Below, piece after piece: positions 27,148 through 36,163 of a stretch of 52,691 nt of DNA. Every line of letters begins with the position of its first letter. Position 1 is the first letter of the stretch. The notes under the pieces were generated by a model. It did not search any database. It was not told the DNA's origin and worked only from the letters and a program-made list of their open reading frames with translations. Where the stretch lies: contig JODI01000060.1 of NCBI GenBank assembly GCA_000720805.1, forward strand, positions 1-52,691, in the 5' to 3' direction. Made by a program: the position numbers and the translations under genes. Source of the DNA: Streptomyces violaceoruber (GTDB lineage Bacteria; Actinomycetota; Actinomycetes; Streptomycetales; Streptomycetaceae).

Positions 27148-28449
27148 GTGCCCAATCTCTCCCGACGCGGCGCCCTCAGACTGACCGCCGGCATGGCCGC
27201 CCTCGGCACCGTCGGCCTGACGGGCTGCGGGCGCGACGGTGACACCGCCGCCGCGAAAGCCTCCGCCACGCCGATCGACGCCTCCCCGGCCACCGGCACC
27301 GTCACCGTGTGGGCCGCCCAGGGCGACGCCGACGTGCTGGAGAAGGTCATCAAGCCCTTCAAGGCGGCGAACCCGGACGTGACCGTGAAGTTCACGCTGC
27401 TCCCGAACGCCGACTACTACACGAAACTCCAGGCGGCGATCGCGGCGGGCAAGGGCCCCGATGTCGCCCAGTTCTTCCCCGAGTCGCAGGCGCAGTTCCT
27501 GGGCCAGTCGGTGCTGCAGCCCGTGCCGGATGGTCTCGTGGACCCGGGCAGCTTCTTCAAGAGCCTGTGGGACGCCGGTGTGGTCGACGACGTGGCCTAC
27601 ACGGTGCCCTGGTACGCGTACACGTACGCCCTGGTCTACCGCGCCGACCTCGCCAAGAAGGCCGGTGTCGGGGCGCCGAGGACGTGGGACGACATGGTGC
27701 CGTTCCTGAAGGCGCTCCAGCGGGCCGGCGCCGGGCACGGACTCGGCGCCGACATCGGCTGGGACATCTTCAACGGCCAGGACGTCGCGATGTACGCCTG
27801 GCAGGCGGGCGGCTCCCTGCTGTCCTCCGACGGCAAGTGGACCCTGGACAGTCCCGCGATGGCCGACGCGCTGCGCTACAACGCGTCGTTCTTCACCTCG
27901 GGCACCGCCGACACCGCCGGGCCCACGTTCCTCGACGCGCAGCCGTACTTCGTGTCCGGCAAGACCGCCATGATGATCACCGGCCCGTGGGTCGTCGGCC
28001 AGCTCGACACCGCCGCGAAGAAGGAAGGCTGGACGGCGTCCCATGTCGCCACCGCCCCGCTGCCGGCCGGGTCGTCGGGCAGTGTCTCCTTCTCCGCGGG
28101 CGGCACCTGGGGCGTGCTCGCGGACAGCGGGAACTCGGAGGCGTCCTGGAAATTCGTGCGGTACCTCACCAAACCGAGCACCCAGGTCGCGCAGTACAAG
28201 GCGTACAGCTCACTGCCGGCCGTCATCTCGGCCTGGGGCGATCCCGCCATCGCCGGGCAGCCGTTGCTGGACGCCTTCCTGGCGCAGCTGAAGAAGACCC
28301 GGGCGTTCCCGCAGGTGAGCACCTGGCAGCAGGTCGCGACCCGGCTCGGCAAGGAGATGGAGGCGGTGGCCAAGGGCAGACAGACCGCCGAGAAGGCCGC
28401 CGCGAACGTCCAGGCGTACGCCGCGAGCCTCGGCACGGGCGCGAAGTGA
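27148..28449 (+). CDS. Sugar-binding lipoprotein of a CUT1 ABC importer
   Basis: 433 residues starting at a GTG with AGGAG at ideal spacing; an in-frame ATG at 27130 is less likely because its ribosome site would lie upstream of AGGAG. The N-terminus SRRGALRLT with LTGC (Cys27) combines a twin-arginine motif with a lipobox, so it is probably a Tat-exported lipoprotein. The rest is a type I extracellular solute-binding protein (VTVWAAQGDADVLEKVIKPF, GKGPDVAQFFPESQAQFLGQ, SGKTAMMITGPWVVGQL). It heads an operon with two permeases; no ATPase is encoded, so a shared MsiK-type ATPase is likely. Confidence 0.9.
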   Translation: MPNLSRRGALRLTAGMAALGTVGLTGCGRDGDTAAAKASATPIDASPATGTVTVWAAQGDADVLEKVIKPFKAANPDVTVKFTLLPNADYYTKLQAAIAAGKGPDVAQFFPESQAQFLGQSVLQPVPDGLVDPGSFFKSLWDAGVVDDVAYTVPWYAYTYALVYRADLAKKAGVGAPRTWDDMVPFLKALQRAGAGHGLGADIGWDIFNGQDVAMYAWQAGGSLLSSDGKWTLDSPAMADALRYNASFFTSGTADTAGPTFLDAQPYFVSGKTAMMITGPWVVGQLDTAAKKEGWTASHVATAPLPAGSSGSVSFSAGGTWGVLADSGNSEASWKFVRYLTKPSTQVAQYKAYSSLPAVISAWGDPAIAGQPLLDAFLAQLKKTRAFPQVSTWQQVATRLGKEMEAVAKGRQTAEKAAANVQAYAASLGTGAK

Positions 28450-28456
28450 GCCGCGG

Positions 28457-29368
28457 ATGACCACCACCCTCAGTCCGGGGCCGGCGCGCCGGCCCCGGAG
28501 CACTCGTCGCACAGCGGTCGCCTGGCTTTTCCTGACCCCGTTCCTGCTGGTCTTCCTGCTCTACACGGCGGTCCCCACCGTCGCCGCGCTCGGGTTCAGC
28601 CTCACCGACCTGCGGGGCACGGACCTGCGGCATCCGTTCGCCGTAGACTTCACCGGCCTGGACAACTACGTCCGGCTGTTCCAGGACGACAGCTTCGTAC
28701 GGGACATCCTCAACACCGGCCTGTTCGTGGTCGTGGGGGTGCCGCTGACCATGGGCGTCGGCTTCGCTCTGGCACTCGCACTGAATCAGGGCATTCGACG
28801 GCTGCGGGGCGTGTTCCGTACGGCGTTCTTCGCGCCGGTCGTCACGAACGTCGTGGCGGTCGCTCTCATCTGGCAGTACGCCTTCAATCCGAACGGCACC
28901 GTCAACAAGGTGCTCGGTGCCGTCGGCTTCGCCGGACCGAACTGGCTGGACGACCCGAACCTGGCGATGCCCGTGGTCATCCTGCTCGGCGTCTGGCGCA
29001 ACTTCGGCACCGCGATGGTGCTGTTCCTCGCCGGTCTCCAGGCCGTTCCCCGTGACGTGTACGAGGCAGCGGCCCTCGACGGGGCGGGCCGGTGGCGTCA
29101 ACTGCGGCACATCACCCTGCCGTTGCTGCTGCCCACCACGCTCATGGTGTCGGTGCTGCTGACCGTCTTCTACCTCCAGGTGTTCGACGAGCCGTACCTG
29201 CTCACCAACGGCGGCCCGCTGGGCTCCACGGAGTCGGTGGCGCTGTACACCTACCACCAGTTCGGGGCCGGCGAGTTCGGTACGTCCTCGGCCGCCTCCT
29301 TCGTGACGCTCCTGCTCGTGGCCCTGGTGAGTGCCGTCCAGTTCCGATTGCTGAGGTCCCGCACATGA
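28457..29368 (+). CDS. Sugar ABC transporter permease, MalF type
   Basis: 303 residues with six membrane segments and the EAA motif VYEAAALDGAGRWRQLRHITLPLLLPTTLM (about 200-229). The N-terminal AVAWLFLTPFLLVFLLYTAVPTVAALGFSLTD is typical of CUT1 permeases. The start is seven bases after the binding-protein stop and the stop overlaps the second permease by four bases. Confidence 0.93.
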   Translation: MTTTLSPGPARRPRSTRRTAVAWLFLTPFLLVFLLYTAVPTVAALGFSLTDLRGTDLRHPFAVDFTGLDNYVRLFQDDSFVRDILNTGLFVVVGVPLTMGVGFALALALNQGIRRLRGVFRTAFFAPVVTNVVAVALIWQYAFNPNGTVNKVLGAVGFAGPNWLDDPNLAMPVVILLGVWRNFGTAMVLFLAGLQAVPRDVYEAAALDGAGRWRQLRHITLPLLLPTTLMVSVLLTVFYLQVFDEPYLLTNGGPLGSTESVALYTYHQFGAGEFGTSSAASFVTLLLVALVSAVQFRLLRSRT

Positions 29369-30249
29369 CCGCCGTCGCCGCGCTGGAGAACGCGGACCTG
29401 ACCGCCGCCGACCGGGTAGCCGTACGCCGCCGGTCCGTCGCCCGCCCGTTGCTGTACGGCGCGCTGGTGCTGTGCGCGCTGCTCACGCTGCTGCCGTTCT
29501 TCTGGGTGGTCACCGGCTCGCTGCGCGGCCTCGACGAGATCCGCTCCGATCCCGGTGCCTGGCTGCCCACCCACGCCACCCTCGACAACTTCGTGCGGCT
29601 GTTCCGCACCCAGGGCTTCGGCCGGTTCCTGGTGAACAGTGTCGTGGTCGCGCTCGGCGTGGTGGCCGGCAACATCGTGGCCGCGTCGGCCGCGGGCTAC
29701 GCGCTCGCGAAGTTCGACTTCGGGGGCAAGCGGATCGCGTTCGGCGCGGTCATGGCGGCGATGATGGTGCCCTTCACGGCGGTGTTCGTCCCGCAGTTCG
29801 TGATCACCGTGGACCTGCGTCTGGCGGACACCCTCACCGGGATCGCCCTGCCCGGTGCGGCGCTGCCGATGTGCGTGTTCATCATGCGGCAGTACGCGCT
29901 GTCGATCCCCGACGAACTGCTGGAAGCGGCCCGCATCGACGGGGCGGGCGAGTTCCGGATCTTCTTCCGGATCTTCCTCCCGCTGGCCGGTCCCGCGGTC
30001 GCGACGGTCACGATCCTGTCCTTCCTGTTCTCCTGGAACAACTTCATCTGGCCGCTGATCGTCGCCCAGAGCACGTCCAGTTACACGCTGCCGGTGGGCC
30101 TGGCCGCCACCAGCCAGGCGGCGGCCCATGTCACCGACTACGGCCTGATGCTCGCGGGCGCCATCGTCGTCATGTTGCCGGTGCTGCTGCTCTTCCTGTT
30201 CCTGCAGCGGTACTTCGTGCAGGGCGTCGCCGGAACGGGAATGCGGTGA
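29365..30249 (+). CDS. Sugar ABC transporter permease, MalG type
   Basis: 294 residues, six membrane segments, EAA motif LLEAARIDGAGEFRIFFRIFLPLAGPAVAT (about 188-217), and the usual C-terminal end FLQRYFVQGVAGTGMR found in MalG-like permeases. It is coupled to the preceding permease (ATGA) and to the esterase (GTGA). Confidence 0.93.
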   Translation: MTAVAALENADLTAADRVAVRRRSVARPLLYGALVLCALLTLLPFFWVVTGSLRGLDEIRSDPGAWLPTHATLDNFVRLFRTQGFGRFLVNSVVVALGVVAGNIVAASAAGYALAKFDFGGKRIAFGAVMAAMMVPFTAVFVPQFVITVDLRLADTLTGIALPGAALPMCVFIMRQYALSIPDELLEAARIDGAGEFRIFFRIFLPLAGPAVATVTILSFLFSWNNFIWPLIVAQSTSSYTLPVGLAATSQAAAHVTDYGLMLAGAIVVMLPVLLLFLFLQRYFVQGVAGTGMR

Positions 30250-31652
30250 CCGTGATGAACTCACTCCTCGCGCCCGGCGAACCGGTCACCGTCCACTCCC
30301 CCGCCGGCACGGTCGTCGGCCGCCGCACCGGCCCGGTACGGCGCTTCCTCGGCATCCCTTACGCCGAAGCCCCCGTCGGCGCCCGGCGGTTCGCGGCACC
30401 GGTCCGACGCGGCCGGTTCCCGGAGACGTACGACGCCTCCCGGCACGGCGCCACCTCCCAGCGTGTGCCCCTGTTCGCGACGACCACCGTGCCGGAGCCG
30501 TCGGTGCCGGGCGACGACGTGCTGAACCTCGGCATCGTCGCCCCGGCGCCGGCCGGAGACCGCAGGCTCTTCCCCGTCCTGGTGTGGATCCACGGCGGCG
30601 CCTTCCTCGCCGGGAGCCCCGCCAGTCCCTGGTACGACGGCCGTGCCTTCGCCCGGGACGGCGTCGTGTGCGTCACCGTCGGCTACCGGCTGGGCGTCGA
30701 CGGGTTCGCCGTCCTGGACGACGTGCCCACCAACCTCGGCCTGCGGGACCTGCTGCTGGCTCTGGACTGGGTGCGGGAGAACATCGCCGCCTTCGGGGGC
30801 GATCCGGACCGGGTCACCATCGCCGGTCAGTCGGCCGGGGCCGCGGCGGTACTCGCCCTGCTGTCCTCACCGGCGGGCGACGGCCGCTTCCACCGTGCGG
30901 TCAGTCTGTCCGGCGGCTTCTTCGAGGGGAGCGGGGGCGTCGGCTTCCTGGAGCAGCTCGGGCGCGGGCTCGGCGTACCGCCGACACGCGCCGGGTTCGG
31001 CGGCTGCCCCGTGGAGCGTATCCAGCGCGCCGTCCTCGACCTGCGGGACGAGCGGGGCGTCGGTCAGCTGATGCTCGGCCCGGTCGTCGGTGACGACCTG
31101 CTGCCGGTGCCGGTCGCCGACGGGCTCGCCGCCCGGGGGCGGGACGTACCGCTGCTGATGGGCGCGACGGGCGACGAGTTCGACAGCGGGGCACCCGACG
31201 CCACGGAAGACGGCGAGTCCGAGGAGGACACCGCCGGCCGCGCGGCCGGCACCCGCGTCACCGACACCCTGTTCCGCGCCGCCTGCCCGCGCGCGGCGGC
31301 CGCACGCCGCGACGCCGCCGCCGGTACCTGGCTGTACTCCTTCGAATGGCCCTCCCCCGTGCTCGGCGGCGCCGCGCACTGCGCCGACCTCCCGTTCTTC
31401 TTCGACGTCCTCGACGCGCCGGGCGTCACCGAGGCCCTCGGCCCGAACGCGCCCACGGACCTGGCCACCGCCATGCACGCCGACCTGGCCGGTTTCGTCA
31501 GCGGCCAGGAGCCGTCCTGGGCACGGGCGGCCGGGGTGCTCGGCGATCCGGCGCGCGAGTACGGGCGGCCCGGGGCAGCGCGCGTCGCGGACACCACCCG
31601 CGTGTTCGATCCCGTCGTACCCACACGGCCCGAGGCGGCCAGGACGTGCTGA
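30246..31652 (+). CDS. Type-B carboxylesterase
   Basis: About 468 residues of the carboxylesterase/cholinesterase family. The oxyanion hole is WIHGGAFLAGS, the nucleophile Ser lies in IAGQSAGAAAV (G-Q-S-A-G), the acidic residue is probably in LLMGATGDEFDS, and the His in GGAAHCADLPFFF. No signal peptide is seen, so it should act on imported substrate. It starts at a GTG overlapping the permease stop; an ATG three codons on is possible. Position inside a sugar-uptake operon suggests that it removes an acyl group from the imported glycoside. Confidence 0.88.
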   Translation: MTVMNSLLAPGEPVTVHSPAGTVVGRRTGPVRRFLGIPYAEAPVGARRFAAPVRRGRFPETYDASRHGATSQRVPLFATTTVPEPSVPGDDVLNLGIVAPAPAGDRRLFPVLVWIHGGAFLAGSPASPWYDGRAFARDGVVCVTVGYRLGVDGFAVLDDVPTNLGLRDLLLALDWVRENIAAFGGDPDRVTIAGQSAGAAAVLALLSSPAGDGRFHRAVSLSGGFFEGSGGVGFLEQLGRGLGVPPTRAGFGGCPVERIQRAVLDLRDERGVGQLMLGPVVGDDLLPVPVADGLAARGRDVPLLMGATGDEFDSGAPDATEDGESEEDTAGRAAGTRVTDTLFRAACPRAAAARRDAAAGTWLYSFEWPSPVLGGAAHCADLPFFFDVLDAPGVTEALGPNAPTDLATAMHADLAGFVSGQEPSWARAAGVLGDPAREYGRPGAARVADTTRVFDPVVPTRPEAARTC

Positions 31653-32791
31653 TGGCCGGAATGAACCAGAGCGCGGTCCGACGGGTCAACACCTCCGTCA
31701 TCCTGCGCGCCCTCGCGGTGTCGGCCGGGCCGGTCACGTTGACCGCGCTCGCCGAGCAGGCCGGTCTGTCCCGGCGCACCATCGAACTCATCCTGGACTC
31801 GCTCGTCGAGGCCGGCTGGGTGAGCGAACTGGAGCGGGTACCGACGAGCGGCTGCGCCGGCCGTCCCGCCCGACGGTACGAACTGCGGGCCGAGCACGCC
31901 CTGTTGGCGGCCGTCCGCATCACCACCCAGGACGCCTCCGCGGTCGTCGCCGACGTACGCGGCCGCATCCTCGGCCGGGCGCACCGGCCCCTGCGCTCCT
32001 ACCAGGACCCTCAGTCCACGCTCGACGACGTGGCGTCCCTGGTGCGGGAGGCGCTCGATGACGCGGGCGGATCGACGGACCGGCTGCGGGCCGGGGCGGT
32101 CGCGAGCGGCGGTGCGATCGACGACGAGGGAGTCGTACGGCGCCTGGTGCACACGACGCACTGGGAGGGCGTGCACCTGCCGGAAGAACTCGCACGGCGC
32201 CTCGGGGTGCCCTGGTTCGCGGACAACGACTCCAACCTCGGTGCGCTGGGCGAGCGTTGGCGCGGCGTGGCAGGCGACCACGACAACGTCGTCTGGGCCC
32301 TCCTCGGCAACCGGACCGGTCTCGGCATTCTCATACGGGGTGCCGTCCACCGGGGTCTCGACGGCGCCGCGGGCGAGATCGTGGAGGCGCGGTCGATCCC
32401 GGCCAGCTCGGTGGAGAACCTCCCGGTGGCCGGACTGACCTCACCGGAACCGGACCGCAGGAGCCTCGCCCTCGACCGGTTCGCCGCCGCCCGGGCCGGC
32501 GAGCGGGCCGCGCTCGCCGAGGTCGACGAGTTCGTGGAGAACATCGCGTCCATTCTCTCGATGCTGTCGTGGACGGTCGCGCCGTCCCTCATCGTGCTCG
32601 GCGGCGGACTCGAGGACGCGGCCGACGTACTGCTGCCCCGGGTACGCGCGGCGCTGCACCGGGCCCGCACCCCCGCCGTCGAGTTGCGGGCCACCGGACT
32701 CGGCCGGGACGCGCCGCTGGTCGGCGCCGTCAAGCTGGCCCTCGACCGCATGGACACCGAGTTGTTCGGCCCGCTCGTGCCCACTCCGTGA
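31652..32791 (+). CDS. ROK-family transcriptional repressor
   Basis: 379 residues. The N-terminal winged helix (NQSAVRRVNTSVILRALAVSAGPVTLTALAEQAGLSRRTIELILDSLVEAGWV, about 4-56) precedes a ROK sugar-binding domain (GRPARRYELRAEHALLAAV, ADNDSNLGALGERW, TGLGILIRGAVHRGLDGAAGEI). The zinc motif CxCGxxGCxE of canonical ROK proteins is missing, so it is a divergent sensor without kinase activity. The ATG overlaps the esterase stop by one base. It probably represses this operon. Confidence 0.9.
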   Translation: MAGMNQSAVRRVNTSVILRALAVSAGPVTLTALAEQAGLSRRTIELILDSLVEAGWVSELERVPTSGCAGRPARRYELRAEHALLAAVRITTQDASAVVADVRGRILGRAHRPLRSYQDPQSTLDDVASLVREALDDAGGSTDRLRAGAVASGGAIDDEGVVRRLVHTTHWEGVHLPEELARRLGVPWFADNDSNLGALGERWRGVAGDHDNVVWALLGNRTGLGILIRGAVHRGLDGAAGEIVEARSIPASSVENLPVAGLTSPEPDRRSLALDRFAAARAGERAALAEVDEFVENIASILSMLSWTVAPSLIVLGGGLEDAADVLLPRVRAALHRARTPAVELRATGLGRDAPLVGAVKLALDRMDTELFGPLVPTP

Positions 32792-32879
32792 GCGGGCGTC
32801 GAGCGGAACCCACCCCCACATCAGCACCCGTGGCACGGGACCGCCCCCGCGCACCCTGCCACCAGACAGGAGTCTTTCC

Positions 32880-34469
32880 GTGACGGACGTGACCGGCGTA
32901 ACCGGCGTGACTGGCGTGACTGGCGTGACTGGCATTCCCCACACCGACGTCCTCGTGGTCGGCAGCGGCATCATGGGGTCCGTCGTGGCCCGGCTGCTGC
33001 GCGAGAGCGATCCGGCGCTCAGGATCACCATGGTCGACGGTGGCAGCGCGATCGGCGCCGCCCCCGGGGTGCACCTCCATGACGTCGACGACCCGGTGCT
33101 GTGGTCGCGGTACAACGAACAGGTCGGCACCGGTGTCCAGGGCATGTACACGGGAGCCGAGGTGGTGCGCGAGGTCCCGGACAGCCTCACCGGTCTGACG
33201 CCGGGCATGTTCCACGCGCTCGCCTTCGGCGAGGACGCCGAGGCCATGCCGGCGACGGCGCTCGCGTGGAACGCGGGCGGCATGGGCGTGCACTGGACGG
33301 CCGCGACCCCGTGGCCCGCCGGGGACGAGGTGTTCGACTTCGGCGACCCGGACCGCTGGGCCGCGGACCTGGACACCGCACGCGCCCTGCTCGCGGTCAC
33401 CCCGGCCGCGATCGGTCCGACCGAGGTCGGCCGACTGGTCCTCGACGTCCTGCGGCGCCACTACGACGGCATCGGGCCCGGCGACCGCGAGCCCCAGCCG
33501 ATGCCGATGGCCGTCACCCCGACACCGTCCGGCCCTCTTCCCCGCACGGCACCGGGTACGGTCTTCCCCGCGATCGCAGCGGGCGGCGACGCGGCCTTCA
33601 CCCTGCTGACGGGCACGCTGGCGACGTCCCTCGTCGTCTCCGGCGAGCGCGTCACCGGCGTCCGGCTGCGCCGCGTCGCCGACTGCACCGAGCCCTCCGA
33701 GCCCTCCGAGTACGAACTCCGCGCCGACTCGGTGGTGGTGTGCGCCGACGCGCTGCGCACCCCGCAACTGCTGTTCGCCTCCGGCATCCGGCCGCCGGCA
33801 CTGGGCCGCCACCTCAACGAGCACGCCTTCGTCACCGCCCGGGTGCTGCTCGACCTCGACCGGTTCGGCCTCGGCCTCGACGCCCTCCCCCTGCCGCGCG
33901 ACGGCGAGTTCAGCACGGACTCGCTGTGGCTGCCCCACAACGGGACGGCCCAGCCCTTCCACGGCCAGATCATGAACCGCACCTATCTGGACGAGGACGG
34001 CCGCCCCCTCGCCCACTCGGTGGGCCTCTCGCTGTACGTCCCCGTCGAGTCCCGCCCCGAGAACCGGCTGGTGTTCTCGGAGACGGAGACCGACCTCGCC
34101 GGGATGCCGCGGATCGGCGTGGAGTTCGGCTACTCCGACGCCGACCGCGCGCTGATCGGGCGGGCACTGGACGAAGTCCGGTCCCTCGCCGAGGAGTTCG
34201 GCCCGTTCGACCCCGCGACCGAACGCGCGCTGCTGCCACCCGGCTCGTCTCTGCACCTGACCGGCACCGTCCGGGCCGGTGCCGCCGACGACGGCACCAG
34301 CGTGTGCGATCCGCAGGGCCGGGTGTGGGGCTACGACAACCTGTACCTCGCCGGCAACGGCGTCATCCCTACCGCGATGGCCGCCAACGTCACCCTGACC
34401 GGAGCGGTGACCGCCGTCCGGACCGCGCGTGCCGTGGCCGCCCGCAGCAGCGCGCTCGCCGCGCACTGA
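32880..34469 (+). CDS. GMC-family flavoprotein resembling pyranose 2-oxidase / C-glycoside 3-oxidase
   Basis: 529 residues. A Rossmann FAD motif VLVVGSGIMGSVVARLL (about 24-40) follows an unusual run of five V-T-G repeats. GGMGVHWTAATPWP (about 132-145) corresponds to the THWTCATP segment of pyranose 2-oxidase, whose His binds FAD covalently. The C-terminus has a catalytic-type His (SLHLTGTV) and Asn in NGVIPTAMAANVTLTG, matching the GMC His/Asn pair. No signal peptide, so it is cytoplasmic. Expected reaction: oxidation of a sugar hydroxyl at C2 or C3 to a ketone with oxygen or another acceptor. Actinobacterial relatives include C-glycoside 3-oxidases. The GTG start has AGGAG eight bases upstream. 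Confidence 0.85.
   Translation: MTDVTGVTGVTGVTGVTGIPHTDVLVVGSGIMGSVVARLLRESDPALRITMVDGGSAIGAAPGVHLHDVDDPVLWSRYNEQVGTGVQGMYTGAEVVREVPDSLTGLTPGMFHALAFGEDAEAMPATALAWNAGGMGVHWTAATPWPAGDEVFDFGDPDRWAADLDTARALLAVTPAAIGPTEVGRLVLDVLRRHYDGIGPGDREPQPMPMAVTPTPSGPLPRTAPGTVFPAIAAGGDAAFTLLTGTLATSLVVSGERVTGVRLRRVADCTEPSEPSEYELRADSVVVCADALRTPQLLFASGIRPPALGRHLNEHAFVTARVLLDLDRFGLGLDALPLPRDGEFSTDSLWLPHNGTAQPFHGQIMNRTYLDEDGRPLAHSVGLSLYVPVESRPENRLVFSETETDLAGMPRIGVEFGYSDADRALIGRALDEVRSLAEEFGPFDPATERALLPPGSSLHLTGTVRAGAADDGTSVCDPQGRVWGYDNLYLAGNGVIPTAMAANVTLTGAVTAVRTARAVAARSSALAAH
32889..32933 (+). repeat. Five 9-bp repeats encoding (Val-Thr-Gly)5
   Basis: Five consecutive nonamers of the form GTnACnGGC, the last three identical (GTGACTGGC), lie directly after the third codon of the GMC gene. 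Nine-base units keep the frame, so copy number can change without breaking the gene. Confidence 0.9.
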
Positions 34470-34485
34470 GAGAAAGCTGGAGAAC

Positions 34486-35097
34486 GTGATCGACCTCGCG
34501 AAGGAATACCACGTGGCGTTGCCCGCGTGGATCGACGACGAGCTGGCCGACGTGCCCGCCGTCCTGACCGGCCGCGACGAGCGGATGCGGCTCGTGCACC
34601 GGCTCGCCGACCGCAACTGGCGTGAGGGCAACGGCGGTCCGTTCGCGGCCCTCGTCGCCGAGCGGGACACCGGCCGGATCGTCTCGGTCGGGGTGAACGT
34701 CGTGCTCGCCTCCGGCGTCTCCAGCGCGCACGCCGAGGTCGTCGCACTGGGCCTGGCCCAGACGGCGACCGGCGGCTGGGACCTCGGCGGCGAGGGGATG
34801 CCCGCGCACGAACTGGTCGTGAACTGGCGTCCGTGCGTCCAGTGTTACGGCGCGACCATGTGGTCCGGGGTGCGCGGCCTCGTGGTCGCCGGCGAGGGCC
34901 CGGAGCTGGAGGAGATCACCACGTTCGACGAGGGTCCGCTCGGCGCGGACTGGGCCGAGCAGTTCGAAGCACGCGGCATCGAGGTCGTGGGGGATGTGCT
35001 CCGGGACGAGGCACTCGCCGTGTTCCGCGGCTACCGCGAGGCCGTGGACGGTGCGGACGGCGTCGTCGTCTACAACGCCCGCGGAGGTGCCGAGTGA
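34486..35097 (+). CDS. Cytidine-deaminase-fold nucleoside/base deaminase
   Basis: 203 residues starting at a GTG with GGAG upstream, 16 bases after the GMC stop. The zinc motifs are SAHAEVVALG (HAE) and RPCVQCYGATMWSGV (PCxxC), as in guanine, cytosine and tRNA-adenosine deaminases. Residues 1-45 form an extra N-terminal helical part. GGPFAALVAERDTGRIVSVGVN is typical of the CMP/dCMP deaminase family. An amino-group-removing enzyme is unexpected in a plain sugar operon and suggests that the imported glycoside carries an aminated heterocycle. It overlaps the next gene by GTGA. Confidence 0.85.
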   Translation: MIDLAKEYHVALPAWIDDELADVPAVLTGRDERMRLVHRLADRNWREGNGGPFAALVAERDTGRIVSVGVNVVLASGVSSAHAEVVALGLAQTATGGWDLGGEGMPAHELVVNWRPCVQCYGATMWSGVRGLVVAGEGPELEEITTFDEGPLGADWAEQFEARGIEVVGDVLRDEALAVFRGYREAVDGADGVVVYNARGGAE

Positions 35098-36020
35098 CAC
35101 CGCGCTTCGCCACGGACGTCGTCACCTTCTACCACCCGGGTTTCTGGGACCTCGACTCCGCCGACGCCGTCCGCGACTGGGCCGTGCGGCATCCCCGGCG
35201 TTTCTGGGAGCGGGTGATGGACGCGCTGGCCGAGACCGCCGTCACCGGTATCGAGCTGACCTTCGCGCCCGGCGACCTCGACTCGGTCCGCAGCGCCTTC
35301 GGCAGCGCCGCCTCCTTCCGGCGGGAGCTTGACGCGCGCGGCCTGTCCGTCGTGAGCGCCTTCATCGCCGGCAGTGACGCCCCGGACTGGCGCCGCGGTG
35401 ACAGCCTGCCCGCCATCGTCGCCGACGCGGAGCGACGTGCGGCCTTTCTCGCCGAGGTGGGCGCGGAGCTCCTCGTGACCGGCCTGCCCATGCGGACGAC
35501 GTTCGGGACGCTCCCGCCGTTCTTCGTCGACGCGGCGTACATGGCCCGCATGGCCGACATCGCGCACGTGGTGGGCGAGGCGGTCACCCGGCACGGGGTG
35601 AAGCTCGCCTTCCACACGGAGTCCCACAGCACGCTCTGGTACGAGCGGGACATCGACCTTTTCATGGCCCTGACCGACCCGCGCTATGTGTGGCTGTGCC
35701 CCGACTCCTGCCATATCGCCCTCGGCGGCGGCGACCCGGTCGCCGTCGCGCGTCGCCACGCTCCTCGGATCGCGCTGGCGCACTGGAAGGACGCGGTCGG
35801 ACCGATCGACGTGCACCTCACCGTCGACGACACGATCTACGCCCAGCAGCAGCCCTACATGACCGAGCTGGGCAGCGGCATCGTGGACTGGCAGGGATGG
35901 GCCGACGCGATGACGCCGACCCCCGGCGCGGACATCATCCTCATCGAGCTGGACGTGGCGGCGGACCCCGTCGCCGCGTTGCGGGCGGGAACGGCGGTGG
36001 CGCGGAAGGCCCGCTCGTGA
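35094..36020 (+). CDS. Xylose-isomerase-like TIM-barrel protein (sugar epimerase/isomerase or C-glycoside lyase-like)
   Basis: 308 residues from a GTG with GGAGG. The AP-endonuclease-2/xylose-isomerase-like barrel shows likely metal ligands: Glu in LAFHTESHS, Asp and His in WLCPDSCHIALGG, His in LAHWKDAVG and Glu in ILIELDVA. The family contains IolE-type dehydratases, epimerases and the large subunit of bacterial C-glycoside deglycosidases, which act on 3-keto sugars made by a GMC oxidase. The small deglycosidase subunit is not found nearby. It is the last gene of the operon. Confidence 0.85.
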   Translation: MTPRFATDVVTFYHPGFWDLDSADAVRDWAVRHPRRFWERVMDALAETAVTGIELTFAPGDLDSVRSAFGSAASFRRELDARGLSVVSAFIAGSDAPDWRRGDSLPAIVADAERRAAFLAEVGAELLVTGLPMRTTFGTLPPFFVDAAYMARMADIAHVVGEAVTRHGVKLAFHTESHSTLWYERDIDLFMALTDPRYVWLCPDSCHIALGGGDPVAVARRHAPRIALAHWKDAVGPIDVHLTVDDTIYAQQQPYMTELGSGIVDWQGWADAMTPTPGADIILIELDVAADPVAALRAGTAVARKARS

Positions 36021-36058
36021 TCGGATCGGCCGCGCTCGGCACGGTCGATGGGGCGGGT

Positions 36059-36163
36059 CAGGCCGTCATACGGATTACGGCGGTGGCGCGGGGCAGGCCG
36101 TCGTGCGCATCACGGCGGTGGCGCGGGTCTCGCCGCGACGCGCATCACGGCCGCAGTGCGGTT
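36059..36163. repeat. Three imperfect 35-bp tandem repeats
   Basis: Copies begin at 36059, 36094 and 36129. The first two share CAGGCCGTC and CACGGCGGTGGCGCGGG or close variants; the third is more diverged. They fill the gap between the convergent TIM-barrel and PAP2 genes and end at the PAP2 stop codon. Confidence 0.75.

Noticed and set aside
29472..31652. Apparent fusion of permease and esterase frames
   Set aside because: The first 258 codons are an alternative frame of the MalG-type permease. The esterase starts at the GTGA overlap.
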